The notes below the pieces were generated by a model. The model searched no databases. It was not told the DNA's origin and was given only the letters and a program-made list of their open reading frames with translations. Positions 45,437-53,797 of a DNA stretch of 64,000 bases are shown in pieces. Each line of letters begins with the position of its first letter. Within the stretch, counting starts at the first letter, position 1. Made by a program: the position numbers and the translations under genes. The DNA is taken from contig JBEKCD010000013.1 of assembly GCA_050015055.1 (NCBI GenBank), forward strand, positions 23,405 through 87,404, read 5' to 3'. The stretch comes from JBEKCD01 sp050015055. GTDB lineage: Archaea > Thermoproteota > Bathyarchaeia > Bathyarchaeales > Bathycorpusculaceae.

Positions 45437-45533
45437 CAGTAGCCAGTCAAACGAGTCTGTGAAAAAGGACTTTATGAAGCAAAAATGGGACAGGGTTTCG
45501 CCGAATGAGGAGATGACAAACTGCAATGTTCTG

Positions 45534-47255
45534 CTAGATTCCCAGGCTGACCAGTATGCCTGTAAGTATGCCCGTTGCGATTGTCAGCGTCAGTGCGATA
45601 ACGAGATTCTTTCTCATCATCAACGATTCAGTCTCGTGCGACTCGTCAATCGTGACTACGGCATTGTTGATTTTGGCAGGAGTGACAGCGCTTGCTACGC
45701 CCCCCGCAACAGCGTGACTGCCATAGATTGTCATGAACTCGGAATCTAACCCGAGGTTGTGAGTCGCGGTCTTTTGAATGCTGTAGAAAAGAACGTTTGA
45801 ACTAGTCTCAGAACCTGCAACTATTGCGCCGAACAAGCCAAGCGAGGCAGCCACGAAAACGTAGCCCGCACCGAATATTGAAGCAAGTGTGGTGCCGAGA
45901 ATCACATTCATGTTGAACTGGTTGAACCCCGCCGGATTAGTGTTCAAGACACCGTTTGCGATCTGCATTGCCGAGAATGCCATCACAAAAGATATTGAGA
46001 AGTACAGGCTGTACGTCAAGAATGGCCCAAAGAAACGTTTGAGCCAGACACTTGCAGCAGTTTGCACTTGTCTTCTTGTCGGCTTGAGGGTGAATAGTGA
46101 CAGGAGAATGGTGATGATTATCCAAGTGTAAGGTTGAGTGAGAAATCTCAGATTAATCGGTTCGTTGAAGAAAACTCTAACCACTTGAATGTCTCCGGGA
46201 AGATGCAAAAGCCAATCATTAATCTGACTTATACTCGTTAACCCTGCCAACGCTGAAAGGAGTATCCATGGAGAAAAAGAGCGCCAAATCTCGGCTTTCG
46301 ATGGATAGTCGGCATCTTTGGCCACTCTTATAGCTGTCCGCTTGAGTCTCTGATACACATGAAGCGAAAGCATTGCGGAGAGTCCTGCTATGACCCCGAC
46401 AAGTGTGAGAGGAACGTATTGCACTCCGGTGAAATAGTCGAGGCTGGTGGTTGCAACGCAGGCAAAAGCCAAGACTAAACCACAAACGAATGCAGGAACA
46501 GCGCCTCTACGCATCGACTTCTTCCCGCCCACTAGCCCTAGGAGAGCAAAAGCAAAACCCGGTGAAATGACGGGTAAGAAGATAGCAACCTTGAAAGCTA
46601 ACGCCATCGGGTTGAAGCCAAAATTGGAGGCTGGGAGAGTTATCGGAATGGAAAGCAACGAAAAACTCGTAGTAGGATTGTAGCCGAGAACGGCGATCGC
46701 AATGGAAGACATAGGGCTGAAACCCATCGCGAGAAGCAGAGGAGGAAACAGTGCAGGAGTCACTACACCCAAGGAAGTGAGAAAAGAGCCGAAGCCGATC
46801 CCAATGTACAACGCTCGAACCTCGTCGCCTATCACTTGCTGCTTGATCACTTTTGAAACAGTCTGCAACGCGCCTGCTTCCTTCATCAAGTAAATCATCA
46901 GCATGGTTGCCGCAACCGAAATTGAAACTCCAAAACTGCTCACAAAGCCATGTAACGAAGCACGCAGAGCCACCTCAAAGGGTGTGCTGAACTGCAGAAT
47001 TGCCAACGCAATTACTAGCACTAAGCCAACCACGGCCATGAACAAACCGCTTCGACGCAGAAAAGCGACGCCGAACAGAATCACAACCAACGGATAAAAG
47101 GCAAGCAAGAACTTCCAGGAGCTCGACGGGCCATACCACGCCATGAAAAGTGAAAAAACCCCAAGAATCAAAAGAAACGTAAGCGAAGAAGCAAAGACAC
47201 TCTTCTCCTTCAATGCAACGCCATCCGCCGTCCACGATCTTCCAATTCGAGGCAA
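45534..47255 (-). CDS. L-lactate permease-family transporter
   Basis: 573 residues with about 14 hydrophobic helices. GIGFGSFLTSLGVVTPALFPPLLLAMGF and GSETSSNVLFYSIQ, AVAGGVASAVTPAKI are LctP-type blocks. The family exchanges lactate/glycolate by proton symport. The gene is monocistronic, convergent with the Mrp ATPase gene and divergent from dph6. Substrate assignment is by family only. Confidence 0.87.
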   Translation of the reverse strand: MPRIGRSWTADGVALKEKSVFASSLTFLLILGVFSLFMAWYGPSSSWKFLLAFYPLVVILFGVAFLRRSGLFMAVVGLVLVIALAILQFSTPFEVALRASLHGFVSSFGVSISVAATMLMIYLMKEAGALQTVSKVIKQQVIGDEVRALYIGIGFGSFLTSLGVVTPALFPPLLLAMGFSPMSSIAIAVLGYNPTTSFSLLSIPITLPASNFGFNPMALAFKVAIFLPVISPGFAFALLGLVGGKKSMRRGAVPAFVCGLVLAFACVATTSLDYFTGVQYVPLTLVGVIAGLSAMLSLHVYQRLKRTAIRVAKDADYPSKAEIWRSFSPWILLSALAGLTSISQINDWLLHLPGDIQVVRVFFNEPINLRFLTQPYTWIIITILLSLFTLKPTRRQVQTAASVWLKRFFGPFLTYSLYFSISFVMAFSAMQIANGVLNTNPAGFNQFNMNVILGTTLASIFGAGYVFVAASLGLFGAIVAGSETSSNVLFYSIQKTATHNLGLDSEFMTIYGSHAVAGGVASAVTPAKINNAVVTIDESHETESLMMRKNLVIALTLTIATGILTGILVSLGI

Positions 47256-47426
47256 TCTATCAGACTAGCTCCATATACGTTTTAGCCTTTCTTTCAAGAA
47301 TAAGGCATGTGTCATGACTGCATATGGTTAAGCCGCCGTAATGCGATCCTTAGTCTTTTCGCGGCTAAGATGTGTCTCAAAAACGCAAAAATGTCTTTAT
47401 AAACCAAGGTGTTCTAGTCACTTTTC

Positions 47427-48107
47427 ATGAGAGTTGGAGTGTTGTTCTCAGGTGGAAAAGACTCCTGTTTAGCGATGGACAAAACGAGGAGTTTCCATGA
47501 TGTGACTTGTCTGATCAGCTTGATATCTGAAAGTCAGGAGAGCTACATGTTTCACGTTCCCAACATAGAACTAACCGGAAGACAAGCTGAAGCCATCGGA
47601 TTGCCAATAGTTCAAAGAAGGACGAAGGGCAAGAAAGAGAGAGAACTTGAGGATTTGGAAAAAGCCATTCGTACTGCCAAGGCCGATTTTGACCTAGAAG
47701 GAATAGTGACAGGCGCTGTGAAATCGATGTATCAGTCAACGCGGGTGCAGAGAATTTGTAAACGACTCGGTTTATGGTGTTTCAACCCACTCTGGTTGAA
47801 GGATGAAATAGAGCTTTTGAACGAAGTCGTGAAGGGCAAATACGAGGTGGTCATATCAGGTGTTTTTGCTTTTCCATTGGACGAGAAATTCCTTGGCAGA
47901 AAGCTGGACAGTGGAATAATACAGAAGCTCGAAAAATTGAGGGACGAATACGGCCTGAGCCCTGCTGGAGAGGGTGGGGAAATCGAGACAACCGTCATAG
48001 ACGCCCCCTTTTTCAAAAAAAGACTAGAAATCTTAGATTATGATGTCTCTTACAAAGATTACTCTGGAGTATTCAGGATAAAGGGCGTTAGGATGATCGG
48101 CAAATGA
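47427..48107 (+). CDS. dph6: Diphthine-ammonia ligase
   Basis: 226 residues. PP-loop ATP site VLFSGGKDSCLAM, then GIVTGAVKSMYQSTRVQRIC, LWLKDEIELL and the family end block GEGGEIETTVIDAPFFKKRLE. It performs the last step of diphthamide formation on aEF2. A TATA box (tctttataaa) lies about 35 bp upstream. Coupled by a 4-nt overlap to a glutamine amidotransferase. Confidence 0.92.
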   Translation: MRVGVLFSGGKDSCLAMDKTRSFHDVTCLISLISESQESYMFHVPNIELTGRQAEAIGLPIVQRRTKGKKERELEDLEKAIRTAKADFDLEGIVTGAVKSMYQSTRVQRICKRLGLWCFNPLWLKDEIELLNEVVKGKYEVVISGVFAFPLDEKFLGRKLDSGIIQKLEKLRDEYGLSPAGEGGEIETTVIDAPFFKKRLEILDYDVSYKDYSGVFRIKGVRMIGK

Positions 48108-48661
48108 TTCTGATAGTTAACGTCTGTTCAGACAAACTCAGCTATTTCGAGTTTGTTAAGCCGGTTGAAGACATCCTCAAAAAGGCCAAGATAGACTTTT
48201 TTCCCATAAACTTCCAGAGTTTGGATGAAAAGGACCTCAAAAGAGCGGAAAAAGTCATCATATGCGGAACAGCCTTGAAGGATTTCAAATACTTGGACAA
48301 CGTCGACAGATTCGAGTGGATAAATGAAACGCATACGCCGGTCCTAGGCATCTGCGCCGGAATGCAGATTCTCGTGCGACTCTCTGATGGCGACATCGTT
48401 GAAAGAACAAGAATCGGCAGATACAGGGTTAGGACTGTTCAAAAAAACACTCTTTCATCCAAGCATGAATTCTATTCATATTTCTTGAATTCTAAAGCCG
48501 TGGAGCCAAGTGAGGATTTCGAAACACTGGGTAAATCTGGTGACTTGAAGTGTATGATCAGGCACAAGCGTAGAAGATTCTACGGCTGCTTGTTCCATCC
48601 AGAAGTTTTGAACCCGGAAATCATCACGAATTTCATACAGCAGTCGGCACCAAGTGTGTGA
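48104..48661 (+). CDS. Class I glutamine amidotransferase
   Basis: 185 residues. Nucleophile Cys in VLGICAGMQILVRL and the His-Glu pair in YGCLFHPEVLNPEI. Size and layout resemble the GMP synthase glutaminase subunit. Overlap with dph6 (ATGA) raises the idea that it supplies ammonia to diphthine amidation, which normally uses free ammonium; that role is only a suggestion. Confidence 0.85.
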   Translation: MILIVNVCSDKLSYFEFVKPVEDILKKAKIDFFPINFQSLDEKDLKRAEKVIICGTALKDFKYLDNVDRFEWINETHTPVLGICAGMQILVRLSDGDIVERTRIGRYRVRTVQKNTLSSKHEFYSYFLNSKAVEPSEDFETLGKSGDLKCMIRHKRRRFYGCLFHPEVLNPEIITNFIQQSAPSV

Positions 48662-48748
48662 GGAGTAGGAGCTCTTTTCTAGGGTGCATTTTCACGTCTG
48701 ATGAAAGAAACATCTTGCGATTCTTCGACGAGACAAATCTGTTGCCAT

Positions 48749-49249
48749 TCAACGTACGTTAGGAGTTTCAGTAGCATCTCTGCCTATCAGCTCAATGCGT
48801 GCGCGTATGCGTCCAGTCTCAAGCAGTTTTAACATCGTATCTTTCTGCTCCTTTTGTTTGTTAAGCTGTTCTTCAAGAGTCGTCAAGACCTTCATGATGT
48901 CCAGCGGTTTCAGTATGTAGGCGTCCGCTCCCTTGTTCAGAGCTTCAACTGCGTTTTGAAGCGACGGATTGCCCGTCATGATGATTTTTCTGGTTCGCGG
49001 GCGCGTCGGCTTGAATTTAGCCAGCAGTTCGACTCCGTTTATGTCTGGCAACATTATGTCAATCAGTGCAAGGTTGTAGTACCGTTCATTTGCCTTCTTG
49101 ATCGCTTCAGCCCCATTTTCAGCAGAGTCTGAAGTGAAGCCGTTTTCATTCAGCGCTGCTGTCAACAGTTTCCGTATTCCAGCTTCATCATCTACTATCA
49201 GCACTGAAGGCCTGCCGGCACCAGAGTTTCCGACACTCAATTCATCCAT
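48749..49249 (-). CDS. Response-regulator receiver protein
   Basis: 166 residues. VLIVDDEAGIRKLL, phospho-acceptor Asp 64 in ALIDIMLPDINGVELL, the Thr in IIMTGNPS and Lys 114 in YILKPLD complete the site. After the receiver only a coiled tail (EEQLNKQKEQKDTMLKLLE) follows, so there is no output domain. No histidine kinase is adjacent. Confidence 0.9.
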   Translation of the reverse strand: MDELSVGNSGAGRPSVLIVDDEAGIRKLLTAALNENGFTSDSAENGAEAIKKANERYYNLALIDIMLPDINGVELLAKFKPTRPRTRKIIMTGNPSLQNAVEALNKGADAYILKPLDIMKVLTTLEEQLNKQKEQKDTMLKLLETGRIRARIELIGRDATETPNVR

Positions 49250-49439
49250 TACTCCGTATCTTGGTGTGCATCAAATTACAAATAATCATCCCATTCCAGA
49301 ATTATAAGAATTACTAGCGATAAATATTTATTTGGAATAAGTTGAGAGTCAAAGCTCCGTCATGAGGGTAGTAGTCCTGATATTCCATGGAACATTGAAA
49401 TTCATGTAGCAGCTCGCCTTATTCTTAACAGAGAATTCT
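49250..49439. other. Intergenic, left chromosomal flank of the integrated element
   Basis: Nothing coding. AT-rich DNA before the tRNA-Gly 3' end; includes a possible promoter for the response regulator (minus strand) near 49320. Confidence 0.4.
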
Positions 49440-50521
49440 TGGTGCGGTCGCCGAGATTTGAACCCGGGTCGTCAGCGTGGCAGGCTGATGTCCTAGACCA
49501 TTCTAGCCAAGATTCTCCCAGACTAGCCAAGATTCAGTCACAGGCAACCTTGGAAACTAGACTACGACCGCACTCAGATGGAGTACTCCTAACATCCAAT
49601 ATAAAAACTATCCCAAAAGAAGTAGATTCACGAATAGCAACAACCCTAATCAAAATGGAAAACAACGGAAAAGCGACCATCACAGTAAAAACCACAGAAT
49701 ACACTCTTAGGCAACTAGCCCAACATGCAAATCTACTAGACCCTGAAGATGTAAAGAACTACATCGCCCATGCAATCACGATAAAAACAAAACAACCAAT
49801 TGCAGCCGAGACGAAGAACAAATGGCTGTTCTGTTATGACAACTTTTGCACACTGAATGGTATCCAATGGGAAAAACCATACTACAAAATAGAAGAGAAG
49901 GCACCACTCATTCCGACAAGAGAAAACGTAAACGCAATCATAAGTAACGCATCCAAAAAATACGCAACAATCTTCACAATACTAGCAGAAATAGGATGCA
50001 GCCCCCGTGAACTAGAAAACGTAACACAAACCTACATAGATAAAGAGCAAGGATTAGTTTCAATACGCGGAGCAAAAGGACACGCCTCAGGCAACTACAA
50101 ACTCAAAAGTCACACTACAGAAATGCTCAGAGTTTACCTATCCCAAAACCCACAGGAACACCCATTCCCAAAATCCAAAGCAATGAGACAAGTATGGATA
50201 GATACACGACGCAGAACCGCTCAGAAACTATGCAAGCCTGAAATTGACAAAATACCCTGCAAAAACCTACGCAACTACTCAGGAGCCATGCTCTATTTAA
50301 CCTCACCAGTTAGAGACCCAATCGCAGTAATGCGCCACCTCAGACACAAAAAACTGGAAACAACAATGCACTACATCAGAGCCATCGTACTAGACGATAA
50401 CGATGAAAAATGGACTTGCAGAATGGTGACAACAAAAGAAGAAGCATCAACACTAATAGAAGAAGGATTCGCTTACGTACAAACAATAGGGGACACACAC
50501 TTGTACCGAAAACGCAAGTGA
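49439..50521 (+). CDS. Integrase, C-terminal part int(C) (tyrosine recombinase)
   Basis: 360 codons open from within the tRNA. The first 20 residues are antisense tRNA (RFEPGSSAWQADVLD), as seen in many integrated archaeal integrases. The catalytic domain shows Arg in IGCSPRELENV, Lys in GAKGHASGNYKLK, the KNLRNYSG block, RHLRHKK and the nucleophile in TTMHYIRAI. Recombination at the core would replace the first 20 residues with the 31 of int(N), giving a 371-residue enzyme. In the integrated state this part probably lacks a proper start. Confidence 0.88.
   Translation: MVRSPRFEPGSSAWQADVLDHSSQDSPRLAKIQSQATLETRLRPHSDGVLLTSNIKTIPKEVDSRIATTLIKMENNGKATITVKTTEYTLRQLAQHANLLDPEDVKNYIAHAITIKTKQPIAAETKNKWLFCYDNFCTLNGIQWEKPYYKIEEKAPLIPTRENVNAIISNASKKYATIFTILAEIGCSPRELENVTQTYIDKEQGLVSIRGAKGHASGNYKLKSHTTEMLRVYLSQNPQEHPFPKSKAMRQVWIDTRRRTAQKLCKPEIDKIPCKNLRNYSGAMLYLTSPVRDPIAVMRHLRHKKLETTMHYIRAIVLDDNDEKWTCRMVTTKEEASTLIEEGFAYVQTIGDTHLYRKRK
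49443..49571 (-). tRNA. tRNA-Gly (GCC) with a 54-nt D-loop intron
   Basis: Acceptor GCGGTCG/CGACCGC, A73 and encoded CCA (49440-49442). Anticodon stem TCAGC/GCTGA, anticodon GCC, and T-arm CCGGG TTCAAAT CTCGG. Exons are 49555-49571 and 49443-49500; mature length 75 nt. The D-loop is interrupted by an intron with a clear bulge-helix-bulge. The 5' exon and intron lie on element-side DNA, and the 3' half is chromosomal. A TATA box (TTTTTATATT, minus strand, about 49602-49611) sits in the integrase coding region at promoter distance. Confidence 0.9.
49501..49554 (-). other. Non-canonical archaeal tRNA intron with bulge-helix-bulge
   Basis: Minus strand: exon CUAG, bulge UUU, then CCAAG pairs with CUUGG, followed by CUAG (pairing exon CUAG), bulge AAU, GG. 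Cutting two bases into each 3-nt bulge yields ...CUAGUU joined to UGGUCUAGG, exactly the uninterrupted sequence at 57387-57409. Length 54 nt keeps the overlapping integrase frame. It contains a 13-bp direct repeat ctagccaagattc (49503-49515, 49523-49535), duplicating the 3' half of the splice motif. Confidence 0.82.
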
Positions 50522-50651
50522 ATCCCAATCACCCCCTCTTTTTTCACTCCAAAAACCGACCTGTTGTTGCTCAGCAATCAACATAGGGTTCTGTGAAGTC
50601 CTTGTCACCTCTCTAGAGTTTCTGTCCCATGTGAAAAAGCGTCACCTCACG
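50522..50651. other. Short convergent intergenic gap
   Basis: T-rich stretch (ccctcttttttcact) after int(C), a likely terminator. Nothing else. Confidence 0.45.
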
Positions 50652-51491
50652 TCATTTGTACGGAACACGGTTTTTATTTAATAAATCTGCAATGTATGTT
50701 GTAGGAACAACAATCGTTAATCCTGAACTATAGACAAGCTGTTTTCCATCAACAACGACATTAGACCCGTTTTGGTCTCTTATCGGTGCTGGTTTGCTTC
50801 CCACACATAAACCAATAATCGTTGAGTTCTCTATATCGTAGACTGGAGCTCCGCTATCGCCTGGATTAACTTCCACATCAGCAAGATAGACATCCGCAAT
50901 GTCGGGAATCCTAAAGTCAACAGGAGCTCCAGAAATGTTTACTTCTTTTATGTCAGTTCCCCAACAAGTAGCCAATCCGCCTGAATTCGTGACAAGAACC
51001 GTCTCAGCCAGAGGATAACCCGAAATTCCAATAGGTAACCCATCAAGCGGTCTATTTAAATTTAAAGTAGGTACACCAAAGAGCAACGGTAATTCTTTGT
51101 CACCGATTTTAATACCTGAACGAACTTCTCCTTTGAAAGGGTTGCTCCGTAATTTGAGCAGTATTAAATCATGTCGTGAATCTGTATCAACTACATCAAA
51201 ATCAACAAGGGAAAAGTTGCCTCGCATGGTGTCTGTGTTAAGCAAGGCTAAGCCTACGAGAACATTTTTCTCGTCAGCTTGAATTTGCTTCAGCATTTCA
51301 ACGCCGCCATCAATAACGTGCTTGGCAGTTATCACATGTCCTTCTGAACTGACAAAAAAGCCAGTGCCAACAGCATGATTAAAAAAAGGCTTCTGAATCT
51401 TTGACCTAAGATCAGGTGAAAGACCAGTTGCTAAAAGAGAAATTTGGACTATACTTGGTTTCACTTTTTCTATGGCTTCAGATAGATTCAC
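50652..51491 (-). CDS. Trypsin-like serine protease
   Basis: 279 residues from GTG 51491. The triad is visible: His 58 (VITAKHVIDGG), Asp 108 (SRHDLILLKL) and Ser 213 (VNPGDSGAPVYD), as in S1/HtrA-type proteases. There is no signal peptide or PDZ domain, so it is probably cytoplasmic. The frame stays open to 51671, but that part lies over a TATATA box (51519-51525) and a GCGCGC-bounded segment, so I exclude it. On the same strand as the membrane GTPase upstream; possibly an effector it controls. Confidence 0.85.
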   Translation of the reverse strand: MNLSEAIEKVKPSIVQISLLATGLSPDLRSKIQKPFFNHAVGTGFFVSSEGHVITAKHVIDGGVEMLKQIQADEKNVLVGLALLNTDTMRGNFSLVDFDVVDTDSRHDLILLKLRSNPFKGEVRSGIKIGDKELPLLFGVPTLNLNRPLDGLPIGISGYPLAETVLVTNSGGLATCWGTDIKEVNISGAPVDFRIPDIADVYLADVEVNPGDSGAPVYDIENSTIIGLCVGSKPAPIRDQNGSNVVVDGKQLVYSSGLTIVVPTTYIADLLNKNRVPYK

Positions 51492-51530
51492 ACTTCCACC
51501 ATCTATTAGTCTACCTAGGTTACTATATAG

Positions 51531-51669
51531 CGCGCGGCTAATAACTCCACTACACAGTTCAGCACAGCAAAGTCGTTCTGTGAGGCTATTCGCCTCACAC
51601 GCCCACGTTCCGCGAAAGCCGAAGCCCCCAAAAACCGCGCACTGCCGCTCAACACCAACTCGCGCGCGC
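51531..51669. repeat. GCGCGC-bounded 139-bp segment
   Basis: GCGCGC at 51531-51536 and GCGCGCGC at 51662-51669. It carries agcaaagtcgttc about 38 bp from the left site, resembling ggcaaagtcgcttc at the like position of copy C. It lies between the protease and GTPase genes. Probably a diverged relative of the dispersed repeat. Confidence 0.45.
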
Positions 51670-51753
51670 AACTAGGAGGATTACTGCTAAGTAAGCTACC
51701 CGATTTGGATTCTGAAGCTTTTGTAATGTCTAGAAAATCTGTTGATGATTTGT

Positions 51754-52797
51754 TTACTTGGCATCTTTGAGTATTGAAGCGAAAAGTTTTCTGAAGCCTA
51801 GTAATTCGCCATTCACTAAACCAAAACTGCTGGTGAAAACAACGGTGGCGCTAGAAGCCTCCGCCTTAAAAAACTGAATTATCTCGCCAAACTCCTCTTC
51901 AATTATATGTGTGTCAGACTGTACTCTCTTTTCATCCAATTTAATCAAAGGTGGAGCATCTTCACCAAATCCAAAATGCGCCACCGTCTCTTCAAAATTT
52001 CGTAAATTTTCAATATCGGAAAGTTCTTTGTCGTTCTGAAGATTGATTTGCGATGAAACTCTGTAGAGCAAATCCGTTTTGGTGAACACAATTATTACAG
52101 GATGACGTTTTATCTCTCTCAGTCTGAAACTGTTGGCATCTAAATATTGTTGCCACTCAGTCCTGAAAGCCGATGTCACTTCTGCGATAAAGTTGCGCTT
52201 ATTCCTAGTCAGATACCTACCTAAATCAATTACAAACATTATAGCATCGGAATCAACAATCCACTTGAAAAACTCGGAGTTATGTAATAAGTGCATATCT
52301 TCCCGACGATATTCTTTAGAATATGCACCAGGAAAATCTCCAAATTCTAATCGATAGGTTGTAGCAAAGGGACCTTTCCCAATTGTTGCGTCAGCTCTGA
52401 AGCCATACATGTCTTGATCAGTTGTAGGACCTAATGCTTTTCCTTTTTTGAGCAATTCCAAAGACTTGTTAATAACAGCAATTGTATGCGAACCCCGTGG
52501 AACTACTCTAACTGGTAGCCTTCTTGCATAGGCTTCGCCAAAGAGGCTTATTATCAAAGTCGTCTTCCCTGATTCTGCAAACCCGACAATTGCGACAAAA
52601 AAAGACTTTCTTTCCAGAAATGACAATTGGAAAAGCATGACAACGAATACTCCTGTAGCTATTATCGCAACCGTGGAAGAAAAGACAAGTAAAACATTAT
52701 TAACTCTGGAAGCAATCAGCACAAAAACGTCAAATAACATTGCAACAATAGCAAGTGCAATGAGAAGTATCTGAGCCGTTCTTCTGAATATACTCAT
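51754..52797 (-). CDS. Membrane-anchored P-loop GTPase
   Basis: 347 residues from ATG 52797, whose ATGA overlaps the upstream gene's stop. Two N-terminal helices (about 8-30 and 35-58) are followed by G1 GFAESGKT (72-79), G3 in LEFGDFPG (153-157), VIDLGRYLTRNKRNF, and G4 TKTD (239-242). Ser in G1 and GDFPG instead of DxxG are like the double-GTPase/TRAFAC relatives that occur in conflict systems. The G domain faces the cytoplasm. With the protease and the membrane protein it makes a three-gene unit. Confidence 0.78.
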   Translation of the reverse strand: MSIFRRTAQILLIALAIVAMLFDVFVLIASRVNNVLLVFSSTVAIIATGVFVVMLFQLSFLERKSFFVAIVGFAESGKTTLIISLFGEAYARRLPVRVVPRGSHTIAVINKSLELLKKGKALGPTTDQDMYGFRADATIGKGPFATTYRLEFGDFPGAYSKEYRREDMHLLHNSEFFKWIVDSDAIMFVIDLGRYLTRNKRNFIAEVTSAFRTEWQQYLDANSFRLREIKRHPVIIVFTKTDLLYRVSSQINLQNDKELSDIENLRNFEETVAHFGFGEDAPPLIKLDEKRVQSDTHIIEEEFGEIIQFFKAEASSATVVFTSSFGLVNGELLGFRKLFASILKDAK

Positions 52798-53252
52798 GAC
52801 ATGCTTGACTCCAAATGGTAGTTGCGCTGAGTTATAGACGCACATACCGCCATCACTGGCGCGGCCACAATTGCTATTCCTTGCGTTATTAAAACCTGTG
52901 TTTCATAATGATTCATAGAAAAGGATACTTTACTATTTTCTGTAACAAAAAATACAGCCGCTACAAACAGTGCCATGAAAATGGAACCTAAAACATAATA
53001 AGCAGTAGTTTCATTCTTTCTTTCTTGCTGTTTGTCTTTATTGTCAAGTCTAGGTCTCTTGCAAGAATGTAGGCTTTGCGCGATGAAAAATGAAAGAAGT
53101 GTCAGACTTATCAATATCTCGTTCCCTTCAAATGTGTAATCCCAAGCGAATTGCAAAGTTATCAGGAATCTAAATAATGCACCAACAATGAAAGGACTAA
53201 ATGGTACAACAATATTGAGTATTATCCATTTTTGCTCAGGCGAAATCTTCAA
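52794..53252 (-). CDS. Four-helix membrane protein of the GTPase-protease unit
   Basis: 152 residues. Hydrophobic segments: IILNIVVPFSPFIVGALFRF, EILISLTLLSFFIAQSL, YYVLGSIFMALFVAAVFFV, VLITQGIAIVAAPVMAVCA. A charged loop (KRPRLDNKDKQQERKNE) separates pairs. It is translationally coupled to the GTPase. No family recognised. Could be a sensor or anchor partner. Confidence 0.65.
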   Translation of the reverse strand: MKISPEQKWIILNIVVPFSPFIVGALFRFLITLQFAWDYTFEGNEILISLTLLSFFIAQSLHSCKRPRLDNKDKQQERKNETTAYYVLGSIFMALFVAAVFFVTENSKVSFSMNHYETQVLITQGIAIVAAPVMAVCASITQRNYHLESSMS

Positions 53253-53381
53253 CCAAAGCCATCCTTAACGCGTCGGAAGCTTCTATCTTGCTTCCTAGTT
53301 ATATATTGATTTTCTGTTTTTAGCATCCATGTTTTAGTTTACCTTGACTTTCTGTTAGGGCGCGCACAACAAAAACCACGC

Positions 53382-53594
53382 CTAAACCTCTTCACCTAAA
53401 TCATCCTCATCAGACAGTTCATTCACATACGAAATGTGAAGCATCCAATCATCAAGATAAGAACAATTATGAACACGACCACAAACAAGCCCTTGCATCT
53501 CAGGAATTGGACAAACCCCCGCCTCAATAGACACACATGGCATTAGACTGAAAGGAAGCCGAACCCACACCCGACGATTAGACAACGGCAACAT
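53382..53594 (-). CDS. Small cysteine-containing protein of the rep operon
   Basis: 70 residues. A near-perfect ribosome site GGGAGGTGAT directly precedes the ATG, which supports expression. Cysteines in MPCVSIEAGVCPIPEMQGLVC and HNCSYLDDW may bind metal; the C-terminus is acidic (NELSDEDDLGEEV). It overlaps the preceding gene by 52 nt. A GCGCGC is at 53360-53365 just downstream. Function unknown. Confidence 0.6.
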   Translation of the reverse strand: MLPLSNRRVWVRLPFSLMPCVSIEAGVCPIPEMQGLVCGRVHNCSYLDDWMLHISYVNELSDEDDLGEEV

Positions 53595-53797
53595 ATCACC
53601 TCCCGACTCTTAATGAATTGACCACAACGATACAAATCTCCAAAAACCAAGACCTCAGACCTTCTGTAAGGAATACGTCGAACGACGAAGAAAGTCCCCT
53701 CCTTCCAGCAATCCCGTCGAACAATAAACGGCAGACGAAAACCCAAATCCTTCCAAATCTCATCAATACTCTGCAACTTTAAAACCGTCGGCATCAC
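53543..53797 (-). CDS. Small protein downstream of the replication gene
   Basis: 84 residues from GTG 53797 (or ATG 53794, TGATG overlap with rep). PTVLKLQSIDEIWKDLGFRL, VVRRIPYRRSEVLVFGDLY; six cysteines or basic residues towards the end. No motif recognised. Position suggests a plasmid maintenance or copy-control role, which is inference. Confidence 0.55.
   Translation of the reverse strand: MMPTVLKLQSIDEIWKDLGFRLPFIVRRDCWKEGTFFVVRRIPYRRSEVLVFGDLYRCGQFIKSREVICCRCLIVGCGFGFLSV

Noticed and set aside
49443..49571. Reading the D-loop insert as simple disruption of tRNA-Gly
   Set aside because: The insert has a correctly shaped bulge-helix-bulge and its removal gives exactly the intact sequence at 57371-57409, so an intron is the better explanation.
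51492..51671. 60-residue N-terminal extension of the trypsin-like protease frame
   Set aside because: It runs over a TATATA box and a GCGCGC-bounded repeat segment, is Cys-rich and unlike protease leaders; the GTG at 51491 fits the promoter.
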